Source: Prolixibacteraceae bacterium (GTDB taxonomy: Bacteria > Bacteroidota > Bacteroidia > Bacteroidales > Prolixibacteraceae). From it: a DNA stretch of 34,584 nt. Under the pieces are notes generated by a model. That model was given only the letters and a program-made list of their open reading frames with translations, was not told the origin of the DNA and made no database searches. The translations under genes and the position numbers were made by a program. Positions 1-7,710 of this stretch are shown here, piece by piece; position 1 is the stretch's first letter, and the number at the start of each line of letters is the position of its first letter. The stretch lies in NCBI GenBank assembly GCA_023229575.1, contig JALNYZ010000038.1, positions 1 to 34,584 on the forward strand, given 5' to 3'.

Positions 1-18
1 ATAAAATGAGTAAACAGC

Positions 19-1569
19 ATGAGCAATGAGTTGATTATTGACGTAGCGTCCTCTCATGTCGAAATTGCTTTACTCGAAAACAAAAGACTTGTAGAACTCA
101 ACAGGGAAAGTAACGATGTTAAATTTCAGGTTGGTGATATTTACCTTGGAAAGGTAAAAAAGATCATGCCGGGTTTAAATGCTGCTTTTGTCGATGTTGG
201 CTACGAGAAAGATGCGTTCTTACATTATTTGGATTTGGGACCACAATTCCAGACGCTAAACAAGTTTCTCAAATTGGCTGCCGCCAAAAAAATTAAGTTG
301 ACACCTTTTCCGAAAATTAATCCGGAACCCGATATCAACAAGGACGGCAAGATAAATGAGGTACTTAAAGCCGGTCAAACTATTCTGGTGCAGATAGCCA
401 AAGAACCCATTTCAACCAAAGGGCCCCGATTGACTTCTGAAATCTCGGTGGCGGGTAGAAACATGGTCTTGGTACCTTTCAGTGACAAAATTTCTGTTTC
501 CCAGAAAATTGAAACGACGGAAGAAAAAACCCGTCTGAAAAAATTAATCCAGAGCATCTGCCCCAAAAACTATGGGGTCATTGTTCGGACAGCGGCTGAA
601 GGGAAAATGGTAGCAGAGTTGGATCAGGAGTTGAGGCGACTGATTACTAAGTACGAAAATGGATTTAGTAAGCTTGAAAAGCAAGTCGTTCCTTCACTGG
701 TACTTGGAGAAACCGATCGTACCATCTCTTTGATCAGGGATGTCTACAGCAACGATTTTACCAACATCTACATTAACAATGAAGATGCTGCTGCTGATGC
801 CAAGGAGTATGTGGGAACCATAGATTCAGAAAAGAAAAAGATGGTCAGGTATTACAATGGTAAAATGCCCATCTTCGAATATTTCGGAATTGACAAACAA
901 ATTAAAGCATCTTTTGGAAAGACAGTCTCCTTTAAAAGCGGGGCATACCTGATCATCGAACACACGGAAGCGTTTCACGTTATTGATGTCAATAGCGGAA
1001 ATCGTTCCAAAACAGGAGATCAGGAGACCAACGCGTTAGAGGTAAATCTGGCCGCCGCCGAAGAGATCGCACGACAATTGCGACTTCGCGACATGGGAGG
1101 AATTATCGTAATCGATTTTATCGACATGCACGGTAACGAAAACCGCCAGAAAGTTTTCGATAAAATGAAGGAAGTCATGTCTTCCGACAGAACCAAACAC
1201 AATATACTCCCTTTGAGTAAATTCTGTTTGATGCAAATTACGCGACAACGTGTAAGACAAGAGATGGCGATCGAAACGGAGGAAAATTGCCCCGTTTGCA
1301 AAGGCACCGGGAAGGTAACACCTACCTTGCTTTTCATCGAGGAGATCGAACAGAGGGTTAGGTACATTTTTGAAGAACTTCAGAAAAAAAAGCTTACAAT
1401 TGAACTTCACCCATTTGTGGGCGCTTATCTGACCAGGGGGTCTATTTTTTCCAAAGTATGCAAATGGCGGTGGAAATACCATAAGCGTATAAAGGTCGTA
1501 GAGATGAATTCTATGAGTTTTCTTGGATCAAAGTACTACGATGAACACCATGATGAGATCATCATTTGA
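19..1569 (+). CDS. rng: Ribonuclease G (Rne/Rng family)
   Basis: Endoribonuclease of the RNase E/G family, acting in the cytoplasm on 5'-monophosphorylated RNA in rRNA maturation and mRNA turnover. At 516 residues it has RNase G length, without the long C-terminal scaffold of RNase E. An S1-like RNA-binding segment covers about residues 36-130, with a Bacteroidota-type insertion near 75-115. The catalytic-domain acidic residues are visible as D323 (in HVIDVNSGN) and D366 (in VIDFIDM). C424 and C427 in CPVCKGTG form the zinc link used for dimerisation. The start is well set: an in-frame TGA lies four codons upstream (7-9) and there is no other ATG between. The gene ends before a strong hairpin terminator and so looks like the end of its transcription unit. 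Family assignment is secure; substrates in this organism are not known from sequence. Confidence 0.96.
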   Translation: MSNELIIDVASSHVEIALLENKRLVELNRESNDVKFQVGDIYLGKVKKIMPGLNAAFVDVGYEKDAFLHYLDLGPQFQTLNKFLKLAAAKKIKLTPFPKINPEPDINKDGKINEVLKAGQTILVQIAKEPISTKGPRLTSEISVAGRNMVLVPFSDKISVSQKIETTEEKTRLKKLIQSICPKNYGVIVRTAAEGKMVAELDQELRRLITKYENGFSKLEKQVVPSLVLGETDRTISLIRDVYSNDFTNIYINNEDAAADAKEYVGTIDSEKKKMVRYYNGKMPIFEYFGIDKQIKASFGKTVSFKSGAYLIIEHTEAFHVIDVNSGNRSKTGDQETNALEVNLAAAEEIARQLRLRDMGGIIVIDFIDMHGNENRQKVFDKMKEVMSSDRTKHNILPLSKFCLMQITRQRVRQEMAIETEENCPVCKGTGKVTPTLLFIEEIEQRVRYIFEELQKKKLTIELHPFVGAYLTRGSIFSKVCKWRWKYHKRIKVVEMNSMSFLGSKYYDEHHDEIII

Positions 1570-1584
1570 TCAATTACTACAAGG

Positions 1585-1616
1585 AAACCCGCTCAATAAG
1601 CTGAGCGGGTTTTTTT
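1585..1616 (+). terminator. Rho-independent terminator of rng
   Basis: An 11-bp perfect stem (AAACCCGCTCA at 1585-1595 with TGAGCGGGTTT at 1602-1612) encloses a 6-nt loop and runs into a T tract. It begins 16 nt after the rng stop codon, which fits a classical intrinsic terminator. Confidence 0.9.
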
Positions 1617-1803
1617 ATGAATATCCCCATCACAAAGAAATAATATTATATTAACACCCCAAATTACGGTTTTGGGAGAGATTTTCTTTAAGTTTGAACT
1701 CTTGCGATAATCATACTATCCATTAAGAATAATTGTCAATTGCCCGCCCTTGGCCTTGTAGCAGGGTTCTTTGTCATTTTTCAGTTACTAAAAGAATGAA
1801 GTT
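1617..1803. other. Intergenic region upstream of the hydrolase gene
   Basis: AT-rich leader between the rng terminator and the next gene. I see no small ORF with a recognisable product and no clear TAnnTTTG promoter element. The promoter of the hydrolase gene must lie here but I cannot place it. Confidence 0.4.
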
Positions 1804-2433
1804 ATGCATGAAGGTATTCTATTCTGGAATGTTGACACTCAGTTTGATTTCATCGAACCTGCCGGGAAATTGTATGTGAAAGGAGCAGAAAAGCTGAAGC
1901 CTGTACTTGGGAAAATCACAAGTTTTGCTGCCCTGAATCACATCCGAGTCATCAATAGCTGTGACTTTCACCTGATCAATTCTTCAGAGTTATCACAAAA
2001 TCCTGATTTTAAGACCTCCTTTCCTGAACATTGTATGGCTGGTACCTTTGGGGCAGAGTTTATTGCTGAAACCAAACCTGTTTTGCCGGCAATTGTGGAC
2101 TGGATGAGCCAACTGGCAATATTACCATATCTGGCCAATGCAAACCAATTCAGGAATATTGTGATCCGTAAGGATGCATTTGATGTATTTGAGGGAAATC
2201 CATATACAGAGCAGATTATCAAGCTATTACACCCTGAAAAGATTTTTGTATATGGCGTTTCAACCAACGTTTGCGTTGATAAAGCAGTCTGCGGACTGGC
2301 CGGAAGAGGATACAATATCTATGTTTTGGAAGATGCCATCAAAGAGTTACCCAAAATCCCGCTTCCGTTTAAACACTGGAAAGAGTTGGGAGTGAAGCTG
2401 ATAGATTTTGGCAAGGTTAAGAAATTTCTCTAA
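1804..2433 (+). CDS. Isochorismatase/nicotinamidase-family cysteine hydrolase
   Basis: Cysteine hydrolase of the isochorismatase superfamily, 209 residues. The catalytic triad is visible: D11 (NVDTQFDF), K123 (VIRKDAFDVF) and C157 (GVSTNVCVDKAV). A nicotinamidase-like metal-site region follows the pattern D54-x-H56, and the later PEHCMAGTFGAEF stretch resembles the PxHC..GT.GAE signature of PncA-type enzymes. The most likely reaction is hydrolysis of nicotinamide to nicotinate in NAD salvage. However, the second histidine of the classical DxHxxxH motif is not obvious, so another small amide substrate is possible. The ATG at 1804 directly precedes the conserved first strand. Its stop codon overlaps the smpB stop on the opposite strand by 4 bp (2430-2433), so the two genes converge with no spacer and no hairpin. 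Confidence 0.82.
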   Translation: MHEGILFWNVDTQFDFIEPAGKLYVKGAEKLKPVLGKITSFAALNHIRVINSCDFHLINSSELSQNPDFKTSFPEHCMAGTFGAEFIAETKPVLPAIVDWMSQLAILPYLANANQFRNIVIRKDAFDVFEGNPYTEQIIKLLHPEKIFVYGVSTNVCVDKAVCGLAGRGYNIYVLEDAIKELPKIPLPFKHWKELGVKLIDFGKVKKFL

Positions 2434-2891
2434 TACTTTTCGTGTCGGTCCATTTCACGACGTGCATCTTTGTCTTTGAGCGTCTGTCTTTTGTCATAGG
2501 TGTGTTTTCCTTTGGCCAGGGCGATTTCCACCTTTACCAATCCCTTGTCGTTGAGAAAGAGACGAATAGGGATGATTGTGAGGCCATTTTCTTTCACCTT
2601 GCGTTCCATTTTGTTCAACTCTTTTCTGTTCAAGAGTAATTTTCGCTCCCTCAATACCTCGTGGTTATTGCAAGTTCCAAAATCATAGGCAGATATTGAC
2701 AGGTTTTTAATCAGCATCTCATTGTTCAAAAAATGGCAATAAGCATCGTTCATGCTCACTTTCCCCAACCTGATTGACTTTATCTCTGTTCCAAGGAGAA
2801 TGATCCCGGCAACGAATTTTTCAATAAATTCGTAGTCGAAACTGGCTCTTTTGTTCCGAATGTTGATGATATGCTGAAACGCTGTTTTCAT
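2430..2891 (-). CDS. smpB: SsrA-binding protein SmpB
   Basis: Partner of tmRNA in trans-translation: it binds the tRNA-like domain of SsrA and helps it enter stalled ribosomes. From the ATG at 2891 it is 153 residues, the usual length. The conserved opening (IRNKRASFDYEFIEKFVAGIIL, in part), the LLGTEIKSIR core, and the basic C-terminal tail with KGKHTYDKR and RREMDR, which occupies the empty mRNA channel, are all present. A longer reading to 2969 would add 26 codons, but those are written by a 9-nt tandem repeat (a Cys-Leu-Lys ladder) and are absent from the family, so I reject that start. It converges on the hydrolase gene and is divergent from miaA. The ssrA RNA itself is not in this window. 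Confidence 0.95.
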   Translation of the reverse strand: MKTAFQHIINIRNKRASFDYEFIEKFVAGIILLGTEIKSIRLGKVSMNDAYCHFLNNEMLIKNLSISAYDFGTCNNHEVLRERKLLLNRKELNKMERKVKENGLTIIPIRLFLNDKGLVKVEIALAKGKHTYDKRQTLKDKDARREMDRHEKY

Positions 2892-2919
2892 TCGTGCAAA
2901 AATAACAAAAGGGGGCGAC

Positions 2920-2950
2920 AAACATTTCAAACATTTCAAACATTTTAAAC
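2920..2950. repeat. Three tandem 9-nt repeats between smpB and miaA
   Basis: The unit AAACATTTC occurs at 2920-2928 and 2929-2937, and as AAACATTTT at 2938-2946, followed by a partial AAAC. It sits in the short divergent gap that must hold the promoters or leaders of smpB and miaA. Confidence 0.8.
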
Positions 2951-2955
2951 AATAT

Positions 2956-3867
2956 ATGGGATACGACATGCTGACGATCCTTGGCGCAACGGCTACCGGG
3001 AAAACCCAACTGGCAGCCCGCGTGGCTTATCAGTTGAACGGGGAGATCCTATCGGCTGATTCTCGTCAAATATACCGTGGAATGGATCTTGGAACAGGGA
3101 AAGATCTTGGCGACTATATCGTTGACGGGTGCCCTATACCCTATCATTTGATTGATTTGGTAGATGCGGGAACGCAATACAATGTTTTTGAGTTCCAGAG
3201 AGCGTTTATCCGCGCTTTCAATTACGTGCGCCTAAGGGGGCGGTTTCCTGTTTTCTGTGGCGGAAGCGGTTTGTACCTGGAGGCGGTACTCAAAGGATAC
3301 AGGCTTACCCAGGTACCCTCAGATATGGATCGAAGGGATGAGTTGTCCCTATTGTCCCTCGATGAACTGGCATCCCTTTTAAAGGGCTATAAAACTGTTC
3401 ACAATAGCAGTGACACAGAGACCAAAAACAGGGCCATCAGGGCTATTGAGATCGAAGAATACCTAATGCACCATCCAGAGCTTGATTTCGAATTTCCGGT
3501 CATCCATTCGCTGATTGTTGGGGTTCAGTACGACAGGGACACACGTCGTGAACGAATTACCAACCGCTTAAAACAAAGATTGGAGGAGGGAATGGTGGAG
3601 GAGGTAGAGGGCTTGCTTGCGAAGGGCCTGTCACCTGAGGATTTGACCTATTATGGCTTGGAATACAAATACTTGACGTTGTATTTGACTGGGGAATTGA
3701 CCAAAAAGAAGATGTTTGAACGACTTAATATTGCCATCCACCAGTTTGCCAAACGTCAAATGACCTGGTTCCGGAAGATGGAGCGGGAGGGCTTCGAGAT
3801 TCATTGGCTGGATGGGTTTCTACCGATGGAGGAGAAGGTTGCCGTGATAATGAAGTACTTGGAGTGA
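2956..3867 (+). CDS. miaA: tRNA dimethylallyltransferase (MiaA)
   Basis: Transfers a dimethylallyl group from DMAPP to N6 of A37 in tRNAs reading UNN codons, the first step toward ms2i6A. The 303-residue protein has the P-loop GATATGKT (10-17), the SADSRQIYRGMDLGTGK block (33-49) with catalytic-type D35 and the substrate-proximal S36-R37-Q38, the CGGSGLYLEAVL motif near 97-108, and the C-terminal FAKRQMTWFRK motif that contacts tRNA. The ATG at 2956 is used; an alternative ATG four codons later (2968) is equally compatible with the P-loop position. Bacteroidota often carry two miaA paralogues, so this may be one of two. Its TGA stop is the start of a low-complexity repeat whose mirror copy lies close before the map promoter. 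Confidence 0.95.
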   Translation: MGYDMLTILGATATGKTQLAARVAYQLNGEILSADSRQIYRGMDLGTGKDLGDYIVDGCPIPYHLIDLVDAGTQYNVFEFQRAFIRAFNYVRLRGRFPVFCGGSGLYLEAVLKGYRLTQVPSDMDRRDELSLLSLDELASLLKGYKTVHNSSDTETKNRAIRAIEIEEYLMHHPELDFEFPVIHSLIVGVQYDRDTRRERITNRLKQRLEEGMVEEVEGLLAKGLSPEDLTYYGLEYKYLTLYLTGELTKKKMFERLNIAIHQFAKRQMTWFRKMEREGFEIHWLDGFLPMEEKVAVIMKYLE

Positions 3868-3972
3868 CTAAAGTGACTAGAGGGAACTAAAGTGACTAAA
3901 GTATATTGCTACCTGCATCAATTGTTCGGACTCCTATAACTTTAGTCACTTTAGTTCACTTTAGTCACTTTT
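3864..3972. repeat. Stop-anchored inverted repeat, GTGACTAAA type
   Basis: The left array begins inside the miaA stop codon and repeats GTGACTAAA-like units to about 3902. The right array (3939-3972) is its mirror. A 19-bp perfect pair is GAACTAAAGTGACTAAAGT at 3884-3902 and its complement at 3939-3957, with a 36-nt loop; outer units pair imperfectly. The RNA could fold into a long stem directly after miaA. The right arm ends 10 nt before the -33 element of the map promoter. Confidence 0.88.
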
Positions 3973-3982
3973 CTGAAAACTA

Positions 3983-4012
3983 TTGTCATTTTAAATTATA
4001 CCCCTAACTTTA
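3983..4012 (+). promoter_or_regulatory. Candidate promoter of map
   Basis: TTG at 3983-3985 and TAACTTTA at 4005-4012, 19 nt apart. This resembles the Bacteroidota consensus TTTG-N19-21-TAnnTTTG with one mismatch at the last base. A start near 4017 would give a leader of about 10 nt. Confidence 0.45.
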
Positions 4013-4026
4013 CAAAAAATTATCGC

Positions 4027-4803
4027 ATGAATATCATTATAAAAACCGCCGAGCAGATAGAGGGAATCAGGAAAAGTTCAAAACTTGCCGGCGAAACTTT
4101 AATATATATCGAACCTTTTGTTAAAGAGGGGGTTTCTACTGAGTACCTGGATAGTTTGATACATCAGTTCATGGTAGACAGAGGTGCGGTTCCAGCCACA
4201 CTTGATTACAACGGTTTTCCCAAATCATGTTGTATTTCACTGAATGAAGTGGTTTGTCATGGCATTCCATCCGCCCAAACCATTCTTAAAAACGGGGATA
4301 TTCTCAACGTGGATGTTACCACGATTTTGGATGGCTATTATGGCGATACCAGCAAGATGTTTACGGTTGGCGAATGTTCTGAAGAGGCTTTGAAGTTGAT
4401 TCAGGCTACAAAGCAGTGCCTGAACCTAGGGATCCAACAGGTTTTTCCGGGAAATTATTTTGGAAATATAGGTTATTTTATCAACAGGTACGCGACTGCC
4501 CAGGGATTCAGCGTGGTGTATGAGTTTTGCGGACATGGTGTGGGAATAGAATTTCATGAAGATCCCCAGGTCGACCATGCAGCCCGTAAAAACAGCGGTC
4601 CCAAGATGAAGCCAGGAATGATTTTTACCATCGAACCGATGATCAACGAGGGGAAACCTCGTGTTAAAGTAGATCAGTTGGATGGTTGGACAGCACGCAC
4701 AGTGGATGATAAGTTGTCTGCGCAGTTTGAACACACCCTGTTGGTTACAGAAACCGGATGTGAGGTACTCACCGATATATCAGGAGAATATCCAATGACA
4801 TAA
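4027..4803 (+). CDS. map: Methionine aminopeptidase, type I
   Basis: Removes the initiator methionine from nascent proteins at the ribosome exit. The 258-residue, pita-bread-fold protein has all five metal ligands: D96 (NVDVT), D107 (GDTSK), H170 (GHGVG), E203 (TIEPM) and E235 (QFEHT), plus the substrate-binding H78 (VCHGIP). There is no N-terminal zinc-finger extension, so it is the simple type Ia form. The start ATG lies just after a promoter-like element and fits the family N-terminus. It appears to be a single-gene unit bounded by a repeat element upstream and a bidirectional hairpin downstream. In many Bacteroidota map sits among ribosomal protein genes; here it does not, so a second copy elsewhere is possible. 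Confidence 0.95.
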   Translation: MNIIIKTAEQIEGIRKSSKLAGETLIYIEPFVKEGVSTEYLDSLIHQFMVDRGAVPATLDYNGFPKSCCISLNEVVCHGIPSAQTILKNGDILNVDVTTILDGYYGDTSKMFTVGECSEEALKLIQATKQCLNLGIQQVFPGNYFGNIGYFINRYATAQGFSVVYEFCGHGVGIEFHEDPQVDHAARKNSGPKMKPGMIFTIEPMINEGKPRVKVDQLDGWTARTVDDKLSAQFEHTLLVTETGCEVLTDISGEYPMT

Positions 4804-4841
4804 AATGAATGATCCCGCACCAGCGGGATCATTCATTTTAT
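4800..4841. terminator. Bidirectional terminator between map and the DUF4252 gene
   Basis: A perfect 19-bp inverted repeat (4800-4818 with 4823-4841; core ATGATCCCGC) with a 4-nt loop spans the gap between two convergent genes. It includes the map stop codon in one arm and the first base of the opposing stop in the other. A-runs on one side and T-runs on the other allow termination in both directions. Confidence 0.9.
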
Positions 4842-5341
4842 TACTTGTTCTGCTTCTGCGCAATTTTTTCGAGTTTGTTGAGGTCCTCCACCTTGAAATT
4901 TCCGAAGAAAGAGATCAAAAGAGACGAGTTATCGTGGTTTCTTTTGTTACCGATCACGATGTGGCATTCAGTAACCTTTTTCCCATTCCCTTCGATCCAG
5001 AATTCAGCATCATCGTTTGGTTTTTCATCTTTGGGATGCACCTGTTCGTAGTGCATTGAACTCAGTTCATTGGAGATATCCTGCGAAAAATGCTTCAAGT
5101 TCCCCTTTTCCTCATTGTAAATCAGAATACGAAATTCCTGAAAATCGCCGGTGATCTTTTTGCCCTCCTCGTCCAGGTTCAGGTTCATGGCATCGATCAT
5201 CGATTTTGAAAAGGTGAAGTAGGTTACTCCGTTCTCTTTTTGATAACGGTCGTATATCTTTTGTGATTTAGTTTGTCCGAATCCGGACAGAAATGAAAGC
5301 AGCATGGCAACCAATATGCCAATACGGTAAATGAAGCTCAT
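4841..5341 (-). CDS. Secreted DUF4252-family protein
   Basis: A 166-residue protein with a signal peptide: a basic start, a hydrophobic stretch to about residue 20, then GFGQ as a likely cleavage region. The rest (GVTYFTFSKSMIDAMNL, then FRILIYNEEKG and the closing SLLISFFGNFKVEDLNKL) matches my knowledge of the DUF4252 family, a Bacteroidota periplasmic or surface protein of unknown function. It follows the PspC-domain gene by 4 nt and is clearly in the same operon downstream of padR, so I infer a role in the same envelope response. No catalytic residues are apparent. It ends in the bidirectional hairpin shared with map. Confidence 0.75.
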   Translation of the reverse strand: MSFIYRIGILVAMLLSFLSGFGQTKSQKIYDRYQKENGVTYFTFSKSMIDAMNLNLDEEGKKITGDFQEFRILIYNEEKGNLKHFSQDISNELSSMHYEQVHPKDEKPNDDAEFWIEGNGKKVTECHIVIGNKRNHDNSSLLISFFGNFKVEDLNKLEKIAQKQNK

Positions 5342-5345
5342 AGTT

Positions 5346-6941
5346 TTACTTTTTTATAGGTTTTACATTAGGAATTGCTCTGTTGACAAGGGTCAGGCCA
5401 TCGGGCTTCATGGTCCAGTATTTGTTGACCATGTCGTCGTCGAAGGTGTCTGATGTGTTATGAACATCCCGAAGGATGGGCTTTACAGATTCGTCGAGAT
5501 AGATTGTTTTCCCTACCGGGATATATAATTTTAGATTGACACGTTGGTTTCTCCAGATTTTGGGAAGCAGATAGGAGCTTTGAACGTTGATCATTGAGTC
5601 TTTAAGTTGGTAATTGTAGGGGATATCTTCCGCATTTTGCCTGGAATTTGCATGGGATGTACCCCTTGATGTCTTGTTGACGAGGAGGCTCGGTTCCGTG
5701 TCATCGCTTTTTTCGATCCTTAGCTCCGGAATGCCTATGACAACGTCAACATCGTTGAGGGTCCCAATTCTGAAGCGTTCAAAGTTCAGGTCCGGATCAA
5801 TGATGGCATCCAGGTCCTTTTCTGCATGGTCTTTTTTTGCACTAATATAGAGGGTGTCAGAAGAGGTGACTAACTTTTCCGAATGGGTAACAGTTGTCTG
5901 TTTCCTGAATTCTCCCAATGTGTTACTACCGTTGATAATCAGTATGATAATTCCTACTACAAAAAGTCCGGCAAAGATGGATCCAAATATATGGTTGCGC
6001 GATTTAACCCGGAAGATCATTTTAATCCCTGCGTAGATAAGCATCACCAGTGGAATCCCGATTACCAGGGCAATGCCGACTGTCATCCAGGATAAGGTCG
6101 CACCCGGCGTATAAAGGTGTTCCATAAAATTAAATCCGTTATTTAAAGGCATTAGGCCAACGATGTGGTGCGATGCAAACAACAGCGCAAACAGGACAAT
6201 CAGGCATACCGCACCAACAATCAGGAAGGGTATTCCAATGATAACCAGGATGATTGTTCCCAGAATTTTTAATACGGAGAGGAGGGTATCCCCAACTTCA
6301 CGCACATTGCTTCTGCCTTGGGTATAAGCCGGGTGGGACCTGTAGTTCCGAAAGTTTTCTTTCACATCCTGCATCTCCTCCTTGATGGATTTGGAGATGT
6401 TGTCGATGTTTACCTCTTCCCCCTTCATCTCCAGACGTTGGGCAGTGCTGTAGGCTTTTGGCACTACGATCCACAGAACCAGATAGACCAGAACGCCGCT
6501 GCCGCCTAAGAAGAAGATCAGCACAAAAAGGATTCGTAAAATGACAGGGTCAATGGCAAAGTAGGCTCCCAATCCACCGCAAACCCCGCCCAAAACCTTG
6601 TCATCCGGATCCCGGTAAAGCCTTCTGCCACCTGTTTGGTAGAATTTTCTGCCCGCGTTTTGTTGTTTCTCCTCATCTTCGTTGGAGATAGCTTCGGGAG
6701 TTCCCATGATCACGATCACCTCATTCACATGGTCCAGATTGATTACCTCCCCGCCGTTTTTGATTTTTTCGGCAAAGATCTCCGCTATTCTGGTCTCGAT
6801 GTCTTCAACAATCTCCTTGGCCTCGGCATCATTCCCAAAATGCCGGGTGATCTGGTTCAGGTAAGCGTACAGTTTTTCATAGGCATCATCGTCGATGTGA
6901 AAAACGGATCCGCTCAGGTTGATGGTCAATGTCTTTTTCAT
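5346..6941 (-). CDS. PspC-domain membrane protein
   Basis: Membrane protein of 531 residues in three parts. Residues 1-95 form a soluble head (MKKTLTINLSGSVFHIDDDA) seen at the start of Bacteroidota PspC proteins. Residues 107-163 are a PspC domain (RLYRDPDDKVLGGVCGGLGAYF followed by a hydrophobic helix). Three further membrane segments lie at roughly 222-255, 285-306 and 318-340, and a soluble C-terminal domain covers 350-531. PspC proteins in proteobacteria sense or counter inner-membrane damage; here the function is inferred from that family. The gene lies about 96 bp after padR and 4 nt before the DUF4252 gene, all on the same strand, so it is probably controlled by PadR. The start ATG at 6941 gives the conserved N-terminus. 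Confidence 0.85.
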   Translation of the reverse strand: MKKTLTINLSGSVFHIDDDAYEKLYAYLNQITRHFGNDAEAKEIVEDIETRIAEIFAEKIKNGGEVINLDHVNEVIVIMGTPEAISNEDEEKQQNAGRKFYQTGGRRLYRDPDDKVLGGVCGGLGAYFAIDPVILRILFVLIFFLGGSGVLVYLVLWIVVPKAYSTAQRLEMKGEEVNIDNISKSIKEEMQDVKENFRNYRSHPAYTQGRSNVREVGDTLLSVLKILGTIILVIIGIPFLIVGAVCLIVLFALLFASHHIVGLMPLNNGFNFMEHLYTPGATLSWMTVGIALVIGIPLVMLIYAGIKMIFRVKSRNHIFGSIFAGLFVVGIIILIINGSNTLGEFRKQTTVTHSEKLVTSSDTLYISAKKDHAEKDLDAIIDPDLNFERFRIGTLNDVDVVIGIPELRIEKSDDTEPSLLVNKTSRGTSHANSRQNAEDIPYNYQLKDSMINVQSSYLLPKIWRNQRVNLKLYIPVGKTIYLDESVKPILRDVHNTSDTFDDDMVNKYWTMKPDGLTLVNRAIPNVKPIKK

Positions 6942-7033
6942 TTTCTTGTTGTTTATCTTAGTTTTTTATCTTTTCAATATTTTTCTATTCTCATGACAGT
7001 TAGCGACTAACGCCACCTTTACTTTGTCCTTTT

Positions 7034-7055
7034 AACTTTATCCTTTATCCTTTTT
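7034..7055. repeat. GGATAAA-type repeat running through the padR stop codon
   Basis: Read on the minus strand, AAAAAGGATAAAGGATAAAG encodes the last padR codons and supplies the TAA stop (7038-7040). It belongs to the same GGATAAA family as the repeats at 9921-9957 and 10107-10147. No mirror copy lies nearby; the next gene here (PspC) is within the same operon. Confidence 0.8.
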
Positions 7056-7388
7056 CTCAGCATCATTCACTTTCAACTGTTGGATAGCATCCACCAATTC
7101 GGCCCAGGAAATTTCCAGTTCTGTCAAAAAGGTTGCCCCGGACGATGTCAGTTCGTAGTATTTGCGTGGCGGACCTTGCAGCGACTCTTCCCAACGATAG
7201 GAGAGGTACCCGTCATTTTTCAGCCGGGTAAGCAAAGGGTAGAGTGTACCCTCCACAACAATCATTTGCGCCGCTTTCAACTCGCTGATGATGTCAGAAG
7301 CATACAGCGGTTTTTTGGAGAGGATCAGAAGTATGCAATACTCCAGGATACCTTTCCTCATCTGTGCCTTTGAATTGTCAATGTTCAT
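7038..7388 (-). CDS. PadR-family transcriptional regulator
   Basis: Small winged-helix repressor of 116 residues. The recognition region PLYASDIISELKAAQMIVVEGTLYP (read in parts, about 28-52) and the wing with LLTRLKNDGYLSYRWEES are characteristic of PadR subfamily 2, which dimerises through a short C-terminal helix. In Bacteroidota this type commonly precedes a PspC gene, as here. It is the first gene of the padR-PspC-DUF4252 unit and probably represses its own promoter: a 21-bp palindrome sits just upstream of a TATATTTG -7 element. The last five residues and the stop are written by a GGATAAA repeat, so the C-terminus may differ from relatives. The ligand is unknown. Confidence 0.88.
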   Translation of the reverse strand: MNIDNSKAQMRKGILEYCILLILSKKPLYASDIISELKAAQMIVVEGTLYPLLTRLKNDGYLSYRWEESLQGPPRKYYELTSSGATFLTELEISWAELVDAIQQLKVNDAEKKDKG

Positions 7389-7483
7389 CTTGGTTCAATT
7401 AAACTGTTTCAAAATTGAAATTTGCTACTTTTTGTCTAATATGTATCTGTAAGGTACTTTCCATTACACTGAAGTAGGTGATA

Positions 7484-7491
7484 CAAATATA
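7484..7491 (-). promoter_or_regulatory. -7 promoter element of the padR operon
   Basis: On the minus strand this reads TATATTTG, an exact match to TAnnTTTG. No TTTG is found at the -33 distance; instead the PadR-like palindrome occupies that position. Transcription would start near 7479, about 90 nt before the padR ATG. Confidence 0.5.
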
Positions 7492-7504
7492 TATATTTAT
7501 TATT

Positions 7505-7525
7505 GTACTATGTAAGACATAGTAC
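7505..7525. promoter_or_regulatory. Candidate PadR operator palindrome
   Basis: Perfect 9-bp arms GTACTATGT and ACATAGTAC around a 3-nt centre AAG. PadR-family repressors commonly bind palindromes containing ATGT...ACAT, which is the core here. The site covers roughly -26 to -46 of the predicted padR start, a position suited to autorepression. Confidence 0.55.
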
Positions 7526-7710
7526 CATAATTTTTAAAATATTTTTTATGTACCAGAAAATCAGTTATATAAAAATTTGCAGAAGAATGTTTTGAAGGGA
7601 TTTTGTGTGAATATTTTAGATAAAATATTTTTTTAGACAGATAAGATCATCTTTTTTTCCAGATTTTTGGGATGGTAGCACTCTATTTATTGTGATTTTT
7701 TACGTATTTG
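7526..7710. other. AT-rich non-coding stretch upstream of the padR operon
   Basis: Very AT-rich sequence with T and A runs between the palindrome and the hairpin cluster. I see no gene, no clear promoter and no repeat in it. Confidence 0.5.

Noticed and set aside
2892..2969. N-terminal extension of smpB by 26 codons
   Set aside because: Encoded by a 9-nt tandem repeat and absent from the family; the ATG at 2891 gives the standard protein.
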